Position numbers and translations under genes: made by a program. A DNA stretch of 34,732 nt, taken from contig NBIV01000475.1 of NCBI GenBank assembly GCA_003194525.1, forward strand, positions 1-34,732, written 5' to 3'. How positions within the stretch are numbered: the stretch's first letter is position 1; every line of letters starts with the position of its first letter. A model generated the notes under the pieces. It did no database searches. It was given only the letters and a program-made list of their open reading frames with translations, and was not told where the DNA came from. Positions 20,057 through 29,118 of the stretch are shown piece by piece. Source of the stretch: Gracilariopsis chorda (lineage: Eukaryota; Rhodophyta; Florideophyceae; Gracilariales; Gracilariaceae).

Positions 20057-20518
20057 ATGACAACAATGTGTGACCTGCCCGATCGCTCATTAACAGTTAT
20101 GGGCCCAGCCGAGTCTGTGGCTACCGAGTCCAATGCTAACCTTAATTCCGCTCCAAAGTTCATGACTAACGTCACTTCAAAAGTGTGCTATCGTGACTCG
20201 CTTCGACGGTGGATCAGAATGATTACCAAGTTTGACGAAATCGACAAGCCATGGGAAGCTCTGCACGCAGGCGCTGGACACACCATTTGCATGTCATGTG
20301 TTGACAAAGCATAAGATTTGTTGAAGAATGCTGAATCGTTGGGGCAATGGTCACTAGATGGCTGCCCCGACGACCCGAGCAATGACAAATTGGTCAAATC
20401 GATCGTTTTGATCATTGCAAATGTGGTATCACCAGTCCTTTCTTTGAAAGGATTCGCAGTGTTTCGCACAAATAACCTTACAGGTAAAGGTGCCGCTTGC
20501 GGTGGCGGAGTCCTATAG
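20057..20518 (+). pseudogene. gag: Gag fragment related to Copia-1 and Copia-2
   Basis: A plus-strand reading from the ATG at 20057 to 20518 has one in-frame TAA at 20312-20314. The segments YRDSLRRWIRMITKF, ALHAGAGHTICMSCV and DKLVKSIVLIIAN line up in order with LLWREAVLKW, AEAGTLAMTLYRSL and SEVVRKIFNLVAND of Copia-1 gag and their Copia-2 counterparts. It covers only the N-terminal half of gag and lies opposite to its relatives. The alignment was made by eye and is moderate. Confidence 0.5.
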
Positions 20519-20739
20519 ATATCTCGAGCGGCAGGTGTGGAACAATACGCGTTATCACGGGCAAAGGGGTTGAGTATTGTGCTTGGGATGGCAGGGGGAA
20601 CCGCAAGTCATAGACGAGTCTCGGAAAGCCGAGTGAGGATCCAGGACTAGGGAGTTGGATTCATGCCCGTGCGCCTGTCAGTTTACTGAAGATTTCCAAA
20701 CTCAGGCGACTAAGTAAGGTTACTGCGTGGACGGTTGCT

Positions 20740-20905
20740 CCTTGCTACTGATAATCATAAAATATCTAGATGTTCTAGACGTGGGTGCCATTGCAAGCAC
20801 ATACTGTACGAAACCCCAAATAGTGGTGAAATCTACATATGAGCGCAACCGTCCCGTATGCCCGCTAATAGCCCATATGGATATCCCCGGCTATCCGGCA
20901 CTAGG
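20740..20905 (+). repeat. Inverted repeat, left arm (three-copy repeat family)
   Basis: The 45 bases at 20756-20800 are perfectly identical to the reverse complement of 22394-22438. Weaker similarity extends on both sides, to about 20740 and 20905, and includes the AGCCCATATGG core. Part of it is also related to 26484-26610. Confidence 0.85.
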
Positions 20906-20934
20906 AAGGCGGCCCACCTCGGAGTGGAAAGTAA

Positions 20935-21642
20935 CTCCAAAGGGAGAAGATTGTGAGCGCTGACCGGATATTGGTGGACACACGGAAAACGATTCCTGGG
21001 ATCTCCGCAACCAGACAACCGGCAATTCCCCAAGCCGCTTCTCTTCAAAATGACCGCGAGTCAAACTCGGACAACACGGACCTTCTTACGGAAGAACGAC
21101 CGAGGCGTACAGTACCCACAAAGGCTTCGTCCTCGCCGACACTCTCGGATACTCCGAGTTCTAGCTTAGTCGGGAAAAGCCCGGAAATATCTAGGAACAC
21201 ACGGACGTCCGTGGGCAATAGGGATACCTCGGAAGATGAAAAACCTAACTGCACCGCTGTGCAAGAAAAGAATACTCCCGCCAAGATGGATTCCACGAAC
21301 GCGCAGACACGTGAAGTCATGGGGGAGTACGTTATCGACCGCATCGTCAGTAACGATTTAGACGAGGTTGATGCCAAGCTGCGATATCAAGTCAGATGGT
21401 ACGGCTATTCGCCTGACGCGGACACTTTGGAAACTATCGAGAACCTACTTCGGCCGCAAGTGGTGCGCTACCACCGCAGGAAGAAACTGCTGTTACCCGC
21501 GAATCTCTTGGATGCTCTCGTCGGTTTGCTCGTAGTCATGCTGCACAGGGATGCTCTGGACTACCGAAATAGAACGAAAGGTACGACTCCTGAGCGCAGG
21601 GACGGAAAAAGTACTGAGGACAGAACAACAAAGGCAGAATAA
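20935..21642 (+). CDS. C-terminal pol frame ending in a chromodomain, plus strand
   Basis: This open frame follows a TAA at about 20932 and has no ATG near its 5' end, so it looks like the 3' end of a longer gene. The first 120 residues are low-complexity (Ser, Thr, Asp rich). Residues 125-178 (counting from 20953) form a chromodomain: EYVIDRIVSNDLDEVD, then KLRYQVRWYGYSPDADTLE, then a C-terminal helix NLLRPQVVRYHRRKK. The aromatic cage positions Tyr126, Trp149 and Tyr152 are kept. Chromodomains at the end of Gypsy integrases (chromoviruses) guide insertion to marked chromatin. No integrase is seen just upstream, so a host chromodomain gene remnant is possible. Confidence 0.7.
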   Translation, partial: LQREKIVSADRILVDTRKTIPGISATRQPAIPQAASLQNDRESNSDNTDLLTEERPRRTVPTKASSSPTLSDTPSSSLVGKSPEISRNTRTSVGNRDTSEDEKPNCTAVQEKNTPAKMDSTNAQTREVMGEYVIDRIVSNDLDEVDAKLRYQVRWYGYSPDADTLETIENLLRPQVVRYHRRKKLLLPANLLDALVGLLVVMLHRDALDYRNRTKGTTPERRDGKSTEDRTTKAE

Positions 21643-21659
21643 ATCTAAGTTTTTCGATC

Positions 21660-22290
21660 AGGGATCACCCTATGCTGGATGCAAGGAGAGTTGCAGGTCT
21701 GTCGCATAAGACACGTGCTTAGGCATTTGCCTTCGTTTGATCCTGTCCCAGGTTGTCGCATCGCAATCCCAGCAGTTGCTGACGATCACCTAGAATTATC
21801 TGCGATGGAAGGCCAGCCTCCTTGAGGAACCGCCTCAGTAATTAGAGCTCGGCCTCGTCGTTCGCAGTACTCTGCTGAGGTTGCTGGTAACCCAGGCTCG
21901 CAGGTTACCGAGCCACCGCTATATCGCCTTCTGTCATCAGAAAATCCGTCTCCATCTCGTAAAGCTCATTGTCGTAGTCAACATGTTCATCTTTGGACAT
22001 CTAGTCCATCGACGCCACTTTTGGCTCGAAGAAATGGCCAGTAAGCTGTTGGGAAGGTTGGTTAAAGGATGTGTTCATCTTTGGGCAAAGAGAAGAGTTC
22101 CCGAGAAAGTCCGTCCACCGTGTAATGGATCGATCCGGACATAATAGAGTGGACACATGGTTCGCCGCTTATATAGGCCATTGCGGCGGCAAGCTCCGCT
22201 CTGAACGAGGGATATGTAGCGTCGGGAGTATTCGGCGTTCCGAGGCGCACTTTTTGCCTAATTCGCTGATGACGATTCATACCAGGACGG
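21660..22290 (-). pseudogene. Unclassified coding remnant
   Basis: The minus strand can be read as a broken coding sequence: SKDEHVDYDNELYEMETDFL, then after a stop QQPQQSTANDEAEL, then after another stop LLRRFLKEAGLPSQIILGD and LLGLRCDNLGQDQTKANA. It follows, in the same orientation, the right arm of the inverted repeat. The QS-x-EAEL...LRRFLKEAG pattern faintly recalls the RNase H helix of Copia elements, but the usual acidic residues do not line up convincingly. I do not recognise the family. Confidence 0.3.
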
Positions 22291-22455
22291 TAATTGCGGG
22301 CAACTGGGGGTACCCATATGGGCTATTGGTGGGTGCACTGAGTAATGCCGCTCATATGTGGATTGTACCACTAAATCGGTTGTCGCACAGTAGGTGCTTG
22401 CAATGGCACCCACGTCTAGAACATCTAGATATTTTATGAATAGCAGTAGCTAGGA
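22290..22455 (-). repeat. Inverted repeat, right arm (three-copy repeat family)
   Basis: Reverse-complement copy of 20740-20905, with a perfect 45-base core at 22394-22438. The minus-strand peptide frame includes NSPYGYPQLPAITVLV, shared with the other copies. Confidence 0.85.
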
Positions 22456-22789
22456 GCGGCCGCCCGTGTATTATTTAGTCACCGACGCTTGGAACTTCTC
22501 AGAAAACGGACGGACAAGGAGGGCATGAACCCAAGTCCCTATTCTTAGATCTTTATCCTGATTTCCGAAACAAGTGCGTGAATTGCGGCTTCCCCCGCCG
22601 TTCCAAATGCATCACTCGCAAACTGCTTACCCGTGATTACACTCTCCGTCTTGCAACGCTGTTTGGGATATCTATAGGACACTCGCCGACGCAAGCGGCA
22701 CCTCTTCGTATAGGGTTATTTGTGCAGGTCACGGTGAGCTACCGAATCTCTCTAGGGCAGTACTGGTAATACCACACCTGCCTTGCCTT
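22456..22789. other. No recognised gene
   Basis: Nothing identifiable. A plus-strand reading near 22570 contains KCVNCGFPRRSKC, which looks like an incomplete zinc knuckle but lacks the His. Confidence 0.3.
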
Positions 22790-23522
22790 GATCTTCTGGT
22801 AATCACATAGTGATCTATTGGATCAAAGACTTCTGCTTCTGTCCAGTAAGCTGTTCCACGTGATGGTTTGATCAAACGTACACTTTTCTGCCCTGAGGTA
22901 GCATATGAGGACTGGTAGTGATGGGGGATCGTGTCTTGAGAAGCCTATGTAGTGTTATTATCGCTACTTGTTCTTCGTGGGCGTCGAAGATCTCTTGCGA
23001 TACAAACTATGTCGGTATACCTAGCAGCGATGGGCTGTATCATTTCACCAGCTCGAATGAGCTCAGGATGGTTGACTCCGAGAAAAGATTAGACAAAATT
23101 ATTGCTCTGGTGAGAATCGTGTGGTGGTTATCTTTCGAGTTCTCTTTGGTCAGCTTTTCGATGGTCTTCTCGACAGTGTGTTTTTTCCTTTCCACTATCC
23201 CCTTGTGCCTTCTTGCTGGTCTTGGGAGATACTCGATTTTGTAGCTAATACAGAAGCACTTAGAGCTGGTGATTTCTTCTCATTGTCTGCGGATAATCTT
23301 AATGAACATCCGTGTCGGCATATCCATATGGATTCTATTTCTCTTAGGATCGTGGTTGTGGACCTGTCCGTTACGATGACTGTCTCCGAAGAGCGTATAC
23401 CGTGGTCTGTGTTGTGGATTATTGTTCGTTTTCTCGTTATTGATACCTATGAAAAAGAAGTCGATCTGGACTTTCTGGTTGAAGTGTTCGTTCACGTGGG
23501 ATAAGGATATCTTTTTCGTTCT
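22790..23522 (-). pseudogene. pol: Copia-2 integrase core and C-terminal part
   Basis: The frame at 23280-23522 reads ARTKKISLSHVNEHFNQKV and QIDFFFIGI, the first catalytic Asp, aligning with SKKVSISHVNEAFNV and VDFTFC of Copia-1. In other frames, LSADNEK near 23290 matches the second Asp region, and VERKKHTVEKTIEKLTKEN then LTRAIILSNLFSGVNHPELI near 23030-23200 match the catalytic Glu and the tail. A last match, WTEAEVFDPIDHYVITRR, near 22800-22850, marks the end. Several frameshifts and stops intervene. Confidence 0.7.
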
Positions 23523-24355
23523 TGCGGGTTTTTCCAGACTGTGTAGTGCAATGCCCGGAAGCGGGAGCGCACCGAAAGACGTTCGGGATCTTTCCTCGTT
23601 AGAGGTGAGCCCAGTTTGGTAGAGCCCTCCCAGGAGTGGCACGACTATGTCGGGTTGTAAGGCCGAGGCCACCCGTCGCGACTTGCGCAGGGAGGTTGAG
23701 ACAAGAATCGGGTATCCGCAGGAGCGGTGTATGGGGGTGGTCGTCCTCTAGAGAGGTGAGGTTTCCACGTTAGTGGCACACGCGAACACGAGCCGTGGTA
23801 GCGGGAAAGCCACCCTGTAAAGGGAAAAATAAGGGAGAGCTGAGTCACGAGTGTCCTGACGAAGACTAACGGCAGTGCCGGTAAATAAACCTTATACAAG
23901 GCGAACACCAAGAAAGCTGGAATTAAAATCTCAATACTCGGGTCCTTTAGATAGGCAAGGGGGTTAGACTTCCCGTATGCGACGGTGCTTCCCTCCAAAG
24001 AGGAGTAGAGAACACGCGAAGGCGGTGAGGTCTAGAGCCAACTCCCCAGGTTGGGGTCCCTTGTCGGGAAGGTTTACTGGTGCGACGGCACCCCGCCAGC
24101 GCACTAAGTACTAACCATCCCAGAAATGGGTGTAAAAACAATAAATAGAATTAACTAAATTTCTCCACTTTGGTGGTTCATGCCCACTACTGTGGCCAAC
24201 CGCCAATTGACTCTTCCGTTTCCCACGTGTCAAATCCACCATTAGTGGTCGTCGTTCATGCAATGTCTACATTACCGAAACATTCGAGAAATCAACCAAG
24301 TACCAAGAATCCCTCTCTGAGGGCATTGCACTTCAGACTGGACAAAAATTTCGCA
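23523..24355. mobile_element. Segment bounded by imperfect inverted repeats, interrupting Copia-2 integrase
   Basis: About 34 bases at 23523-23556 match the reverse complement of 24321-24355 with a few mismatches and gaps; both contain AGTGCAATGCCC. The 764 bases between are more G-rich than the flanks and encode nothing I recognise. The segment falls exactly between the Cys pair region and the core of Copia-2 integrase, which in Copia-1 are contiguous. It may be a non-autonomous DNA element with terminal inverted repeats, a solo LTR flanked by a rearrangement, or a foldback duplication. The left arm also codes for integrase on the minus strand, which argues against a simple TIR insertion. 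Confidence 0.45.
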
Positions 24356-24975
24356 TTCGTCAGATATTGAATCTATCGCTTGTCTCAGTGCTTCGTCGAT
24401 TATTCCCGCATCTTAGCGTATGTTCTTCACTTCTTCTGCCGGGGCATGTGTATATCGATTTATTCGTTTTGAAATTGTTTTCATGGCCCAGTTATGATTT
24501 GGGTTGGAACCGGTGAAGTGCAACTTCGAGATTCTGATTATGTCTGGCTGCAGGACTATAAAGAGTCCGAGTCGTTTGTCCGAACCGCCTACATCGATGT
24601 ATTTTGGAATTGTGCGTGATCCTTTATCTTCTGGTCGTTAGATGATGATCTTTACGTGTTTGCCCCTGTTGATGGTGTCCCTGTGCTACTTTGGGTCGAT
24701 TCTAAAGATTAGTGCATCGTTTCCGTCGGTCAGATCGAATTTAATTGTAAACGGTTTGGAATTCTAATCATTGCCAATTAATGTCAATGAGCATGTCATT
24801 GGCTTGGCGTTTATTCCGTTCGGGCCCCATTCATGGAGGTATTCTTCTCGTGGAGGGTCTATTCCCGCTGTATTCCGAGTATATCACATATGCAGCGCTG
24901 CTGTAGCAATACCTCCCGTTAATTTTGCTGTCCTTTCCTCTAGAACAAGATTAGAATGTGTTTGGAGCTCAATGA
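24356..24975 (-). pseudogene. pol: Copia-2 protease-like region and integrase zinc domain
   Basis: Just past gag, in the -1 phase, the minus strand reads NLVLEERTAKLTGGIATAAL, aligning with the PILDEGNPTSSGGVSSA loop of Copia-1; the Asp and the Gly are changed. Further on, MTCSLTLIGND and FTIKFDLTDGNDALIFRIDP match Copia-1 strands. At 24356-24480 the integrase zinc domain reads TISKRINRYTHAPAEEVKNI, then after a stop DAGIIDEALRQAIDSISDEC, supplying H, H and one Cys. The insertion begins just after this Cys. Confidence 0.65.
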
Positions 24976-24981
24976 TCCTAC

Positions 24982-26192
24982 TTACTGAGAATACTTCGTA
25001 TCTTCTGGTTTCGATTCTTCTTCTTTGTCTGCTGGATCGTGTACGTCGTCTATCTCATGCTTTTTGTTGCATGGTTCATCCTCTTGTCCGGAATTGGATC
25101 TCTTCCTGTTTAGTGGGTGCATTTCGCATTTGCGATCTTTCCATTGATGATCCGGTTTATCGCATGCCCAACAATTCCCTTTTTTACGGTATGATGTTCG
25201 CTTGTGGTTTAACTCCGATGAATTATATCCTTTGTCGGCTATCATAGTCTTCGCGATCTTAATCCCGCCCTCTATTTTCGCAGTTGTTTTATTCCCTGTT
25301 GGTTTATAGACCTGTAGGTCTTTGATCGCTGCTACTGCGTCCTCCAGGCAAATTAAGGATTGTTCCGATTTTTCCGTCATGACAAACTTATGCGGGTTCA
25401 AGATTCTGTTGATCGTGTTGTGACACTGTTTCACTTCAGCTACATTGATTTGCTCTAATTTGGTTTCTTGTACCGCACTTATATCTTTGTTGGATTGCTG
25501 CTGGTTGAGGTTAAGTATGTTTCTTAAGATATCCTTCAATTTGCGGAGTATTGCTGCGGATATTTGATGGTATCTATCGGATGTAACTGGATTGAGTCTT
25601 GCGACTGCAATAAATGAATATACGACGTTGTTCAATGTCAATGGTGGTAGATTCGAATTCTCTAGTAGTGCCATGGCGACTGTCTGGCTATCTTCTCCGT
25701 CATTGATGGTTCCTGATAAGTTAAGATACGCCTGTGCGTGGTCATAGAACCGATATGCGTACCTGGTCAAGCTCTCGTTCTCTTCTCTCACGCAGTTGTA
25801 GATTGTTCTAATCATTTTCACCTCGCACCGAACCGAATCTGATACGAGTCCTTGCCTACGAGGCTTATGATCTTTTCCAAGGGCTCGGTACGTTGTTTAC
25901 TAGCCGTGTTGCTGTTGCTACGTAGGCATATTTCACCTGCATCCACAGATCCATTCAAGAGTTGTTGGTATCCGTAATTCATGCAGGAGTAAATTGTAAG
26001 ACAGAGAGTATTGGCTACTCCTTTTGCTCTCTTTTTTTCTCCTTCTGCATAATCGACGATTGTTTTTGCCCATATCCGAACACCCTGTCACCACAAATAT
26101 TTTTCAGTGGTTGATTCTAGTCTTGTTGGTTCGAGAAGAATGATTGATGATGATTGCGCTGAGCCGATAAATGTGGGTTGTGTGGACTCCAT
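24982..26192 (-). pseudogene. gag: Copia-2 gag with zinc knuckle
   Basis: The likely start is the ATG at 26192 (MESTQPTFIGSAQ). The frame meets a TGA at 26088-26090, in the place of a residue just after Trp, and continues with VRIWAKTIVDY and AKGVANTLCLTIYSCMNYG, matching Copia-1 gag. A frame change near 25830 leads to an unbroken 279-codon frame (24982-25821) with MIRTIYNCVREENESLTRYA and a zinc-knuckle-like motif, CWACDKPDHQWKDRKC (C-x2-C-x4-H-x6-C, spacing longer than usual). The end is acidic and basic, as in Copia-1. Copia-1 lacks the knuckle. Confidence 0.75.
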
Positions 26193-26483
26193 ACTTATTA
26201 AAGACGGTTGCAAATACAATCGGAACACAGTAATAAGCATAATTGCTCGGAGTCTGCCCTCGTCGTCTACCTTGGCCCTCTTCTTTCGTTTACTCTGAGC
26301 CTAATCGCTCCTTTTGCAACACTAGCACGTGGCTGTTGTCTCTCCGAATATACCTTTCTGTTCTGAACTTTCACATTTTGTCAGCTATTGCAGTGCGCTA
26401 CGATCAATTCCAGCGTCTGCTTTTGTTCAATTATAAAGTCCGATATCAATTCGACAGGTATACGTCTCATCACAAAGCAACGT

Positions 26484-26610
26484 ACCGTGCACCCGCTTAT
26501 AGCCCATTTGAGTATCCCCAGTTACCCGGAATTACCAACCTTGTACAAATCGTTGTCAGCGACTCAGGCGAAAAGTGCACCTCGGATTACCCAAATAATT
26601 CTGACGCTGC
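26484..26610 (+). repeat. Third copy of the dispersed repeat family
   Basis: This stretch aligns, with substitutions, to the reverse complement of the right arm (22230-22345) over more than 100 bases. It contains a matching peptide frame, SPFEYPQLPGITNLV, and GEKCTS versus GKKCAS. It lies upstream of Copia-2 on the opposite strand. An open plus frame (26243-26647) spans it without a recognised domain. Confidence 0.65.
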
Positions 26611-26647
26611 AGCTAAAGACCAGTCCGACCAAATCTATCAAGCGTAA

Positions 26648-27307
26648 ATTTGATCTACTGACAGCGATTTGTTAAGCTTAATTAGTGCAGTGTGCTGTGC
26701 AGTTGCGAGGGGAAAATGTGTGGTACGGTAGTTGAAGCTGCTTTCTCCTTTTTTCTCAGATCAAGCTAGATCTATCGCGACTCATACTGTTTTTCAGACC
26801 TAGCCTACTTAGCTGTTCAACGGTTTCTTACATCCTGCTTGGAGGTGAGCTTTCTCTCTGAGGAACTCCACCGGTGGCTATCTATCTATGCGGCAGTTTG
26901 GCAGGTGATGAACAGACCTCGAGGTTCGACGAGACTGCCTACGCAGACAAGCCTCATTGTCCGATGTTGAAAGCCACGCAAATGCGACAACCAGGATATG
27001 GAAAGTATCCTGATGTTTCCTCAAGGCAGCATTTTGCTGCAGCGCCACACTTCAGACAGGTAGACCTCACCGACCAATTCCATTCTGTCCCTTTCCGGTG
27101 TTTAGACGGAAGAGAAAGAGACATTCGATTGATGATTGGGAATTGTGAACTCATGAGGAGAAAGAAAATGAAGTAGCACATTCTCAAAAAAATAACCAAG
27201 TAATACTTCCTCACAACACCCTACCAGACTTCAGAACCCCACAAAACCAGCACAAGTCGTAATATTAGCCATGGGCTGGTTGGACGGGCAAATAAGACCA
27301 TACATTC
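26648..27307. other. No recognised gene; left flank of Copia-3
   Basis: Open frames on both strands (26874-27176 plus, 26954-27214 minus) show no known domain. The base composition becomes A/T-rich toward Copia-3. It does not continue the Copia-4 RT found on the other side of Copia-3. Confidence 0.35.
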
Positions 27308-27584
27308 TGTTGGATGGCTACCTCTCACTCAGTGAGGTCAAGTTCTAGTCACATCTTTATATGGCAACTGTGCCTATGTAAAACCCCGTAAAATCAAAGG
27401 CACTAACTAGATCTGTGGCTTAAAAGACAGGTAACCACACAAATCCCGACATTACATCAAACTATCTTCAAGCTTACGAGAACATTAATGACACTGTCAA
27501 TCTTACATCAACATATATGTCTTACGTGATATGTTCACGTTAGACCAACGTGTCTCATGGCATAATCAGTTCGCCATATTATCA
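27308..27584 (-). repeat. Copia-3 3' LTR
   Basis: 277 bp; on the minus strand it starts TGATAATATGG and ends CATCCAACA. Near-identical to 31692-31968. Contains a TATA-like ATATAAAG at 27355-27362 (minus). Its first three bases form the pol stop codon. Confidence 0.93.
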
Positions 27585-28072
27585 CTCCCTCCATGCCATT
27601 AGTACCGCTGTAACGCCAAGTAAGCGTCGTAAGTTTTGATGGCGTTCCCTTGTTACTGGTTTTGTCAGGAGGTCTGCAATCATATCTTCTGTATGGCAAT
27701 GTTCCAGCTGAATTACTCCTGAACGCACTCCTTCGCAGACAAAATGGTATCGTAGCTCCACTTTCTTTGCTCTTCTGTCACCACTTGCCCATTGTAGTAC
27801 ACCCATGTTGTCTTCATACAATGTGGTAGGCAACAGGTCCTTCACGATTTGCAGTTCTTTCATAAATTTCGTGCCCATTTCACTTGCTTCAAGCACTCTG
27901 AAAGCGTAATGTACTCTGATTCAGTAGTGGAAGTTGCAACACATGTCTGTTTCACGGTTTCTCCAGGCCACAGCGTTTCCAAACAGGAACAAGCAGTATC
28001 CCACTGTAGACTTCCTATCAGTGTCATCACCAGCCGCAGTCGGCGTCCGCATACGCAGTAAGAATTTCTGGA
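27582..28072 (-). pseudogene. pol: Copia-3 RNase H
   Basis: RNase H begins in ADADWAGDDTDRKSTVGY (about 28000-28060), the first catalytic Asp region. A one-base break near 27955 and another near 27900 cross the segment with CVATSTTESEYI, the catalytic Glu. The last frame (27582-27896) reads EASEMGTKFMKELQI, LYEDNMGVLQWA with an Asp, and HTEDMIADLLTKPV, the normal Copia terminus. It ends with TGA at 27582-27584, inside the LTR. Confidence 0.85.
27585..27597 (-). promoter_or_regulatory. Copia-3 polypurine tract
   Basis: The minus strand reads GGCATGGAGGGAG directly before the 3' LTR, with the purine core GGAGGGAG at 27585-27592. This is the expected plus-strand cDNA primer site. It also encodes the last residues of pol. 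Confidence 0.8.
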
Positions 28073-29049
28073 TCAGGCATGTTCGGAGAAGATCTCAAGC
28101 CCGTATCCTCTCGTGCCGTTAAGGTACCGGAGTACTCTTTTACGCCATTCCAGTGGTGTAACAGTAGGACCAGCTTGAGCTCTAGACAGTATGTTCACTG
28201 CGTTACAGATTTCAGGCCTTGTCCTGGTTGAGAGGTACAGGAGTGAACCAATAGCTTCTTGGTATAGGACTTTAGGCGAGAAGGGCTCCCTTTCCAATGC
28301 ATCAGAGGCCTTGTACCCAGTCTCCATCGGTGTTGCAACTGGGTTTGAATTTGCCATGTTGAAGCGCTGGAGGACCTTCTCAGTGAATGGCAGCTGGTGT
28401 AGTAGTAGTCCCTTCTTGCTCCGTTGGATATAAAACCGATGAAACTGTCTGTTTCGGTGCATTCTTTCATCTGGAAGTCTGCGGAAAGCATCCCCTTCAT
28501 TTCACTGATAAGTTCACCGTCATCACCGATTAGAAGAAGGTCGTCAACGTAAAGCAAAAGCCACAGTCGGTGTTCTCTGCGGTTCATGTAAAAGAAGCAT
28601 TGGTCTCCCAAGGACTGTGTAAACTCGAGCTTCAGGAGGCGTTCAGTGAATAACTGACTCCAGATAGAGTTCGACTGCTTCAGACCGTAAATTGATCTGT
28701 TAAGCTTGAGTACCTGGCCTGTCTCCAAACCAATGTCGAGTTCCTCTGGAGGTGACATGTACACAGGCTTGCTCTCGTCAATGTGACCATTTAGGAAGGC
28801 ACACTTCACATCAAGTTGGTGTATGTCGAAACCAAGTGTACAAGCAAGTGTTAGTGCCACGCTTACGGTTGCAAAGTCGACCACAGGAGAGTACACATGA
28901 GGCACATGAACTTGTTGGCATCCTTTCGCAACAAGGCGTGCCTTGTACCTTGAGATTGAGCCATCGTCTTTGCACTTCGTAGCGAAGACCAGTTTAGAGC
29001 CAATGACCTTCACCCCATTTGGTCGGTCCACCACATCCCAGGTGTTCAT
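28073..29049 (-). pseudogene. pol: Copia-3 reverse transcriptase
   Basis: The frame 28195-29049 reads NTWDVVDRPNGVKVIGSKLV, YKARLVAKGCQQ, IHQLDVKCAFLNGHI with the first catalytic Asp (80) and SIYGLKQSNSIWSQL. The active site YVDDLLLIGDD has Asp 169 and 170. After TETDSFIGF a break near 28430 moves to the frame 28073-28462 (LPFTEKVLQRFNMANSN, SLLYLSTRTRPEICNAVNIL, WRKRVLRYLNGTRGYGL), the connection domain. RT motifs are otherwise complete. Confidence 0.9.
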
Positions 29050-29118
29050 GATCTCAAAGATGATAGTTCCTCCTCAATTTCTTTCTCCCAGCTCACCCAG
29101 TCCGTGCATTGCTTCGCC

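Larger units (their letters stand above)
22790..26192 (-). mobile_element. Copia-2: decayed relative of Copia-1
   Basis: The minus strand carries gag, PR-like region, IN zinc domain, IN core and IN C-terminus, each aligning with the Copia-1 counterpart in the same order. The sequence ends near 22790, so RT and RNase H are gone. A segment of about 0.8 kb bounded by inverted repeats (23523-24355) separates the IN zinc domain from the IN core. Frames are broken throughout. Confidence 0.75.

Noticed and set aside
22570..22612. Zinc-knuckle-like KCVNCGFPRRSKC on the plus strand
   Set aside because: No His at the required position and no gag context.
23648..24140. Possible solo LTR starting TG and ending CA
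   Set aside because: The ends were picked by eye, no flanking duplication is present, and no matching second copy was found in the window.
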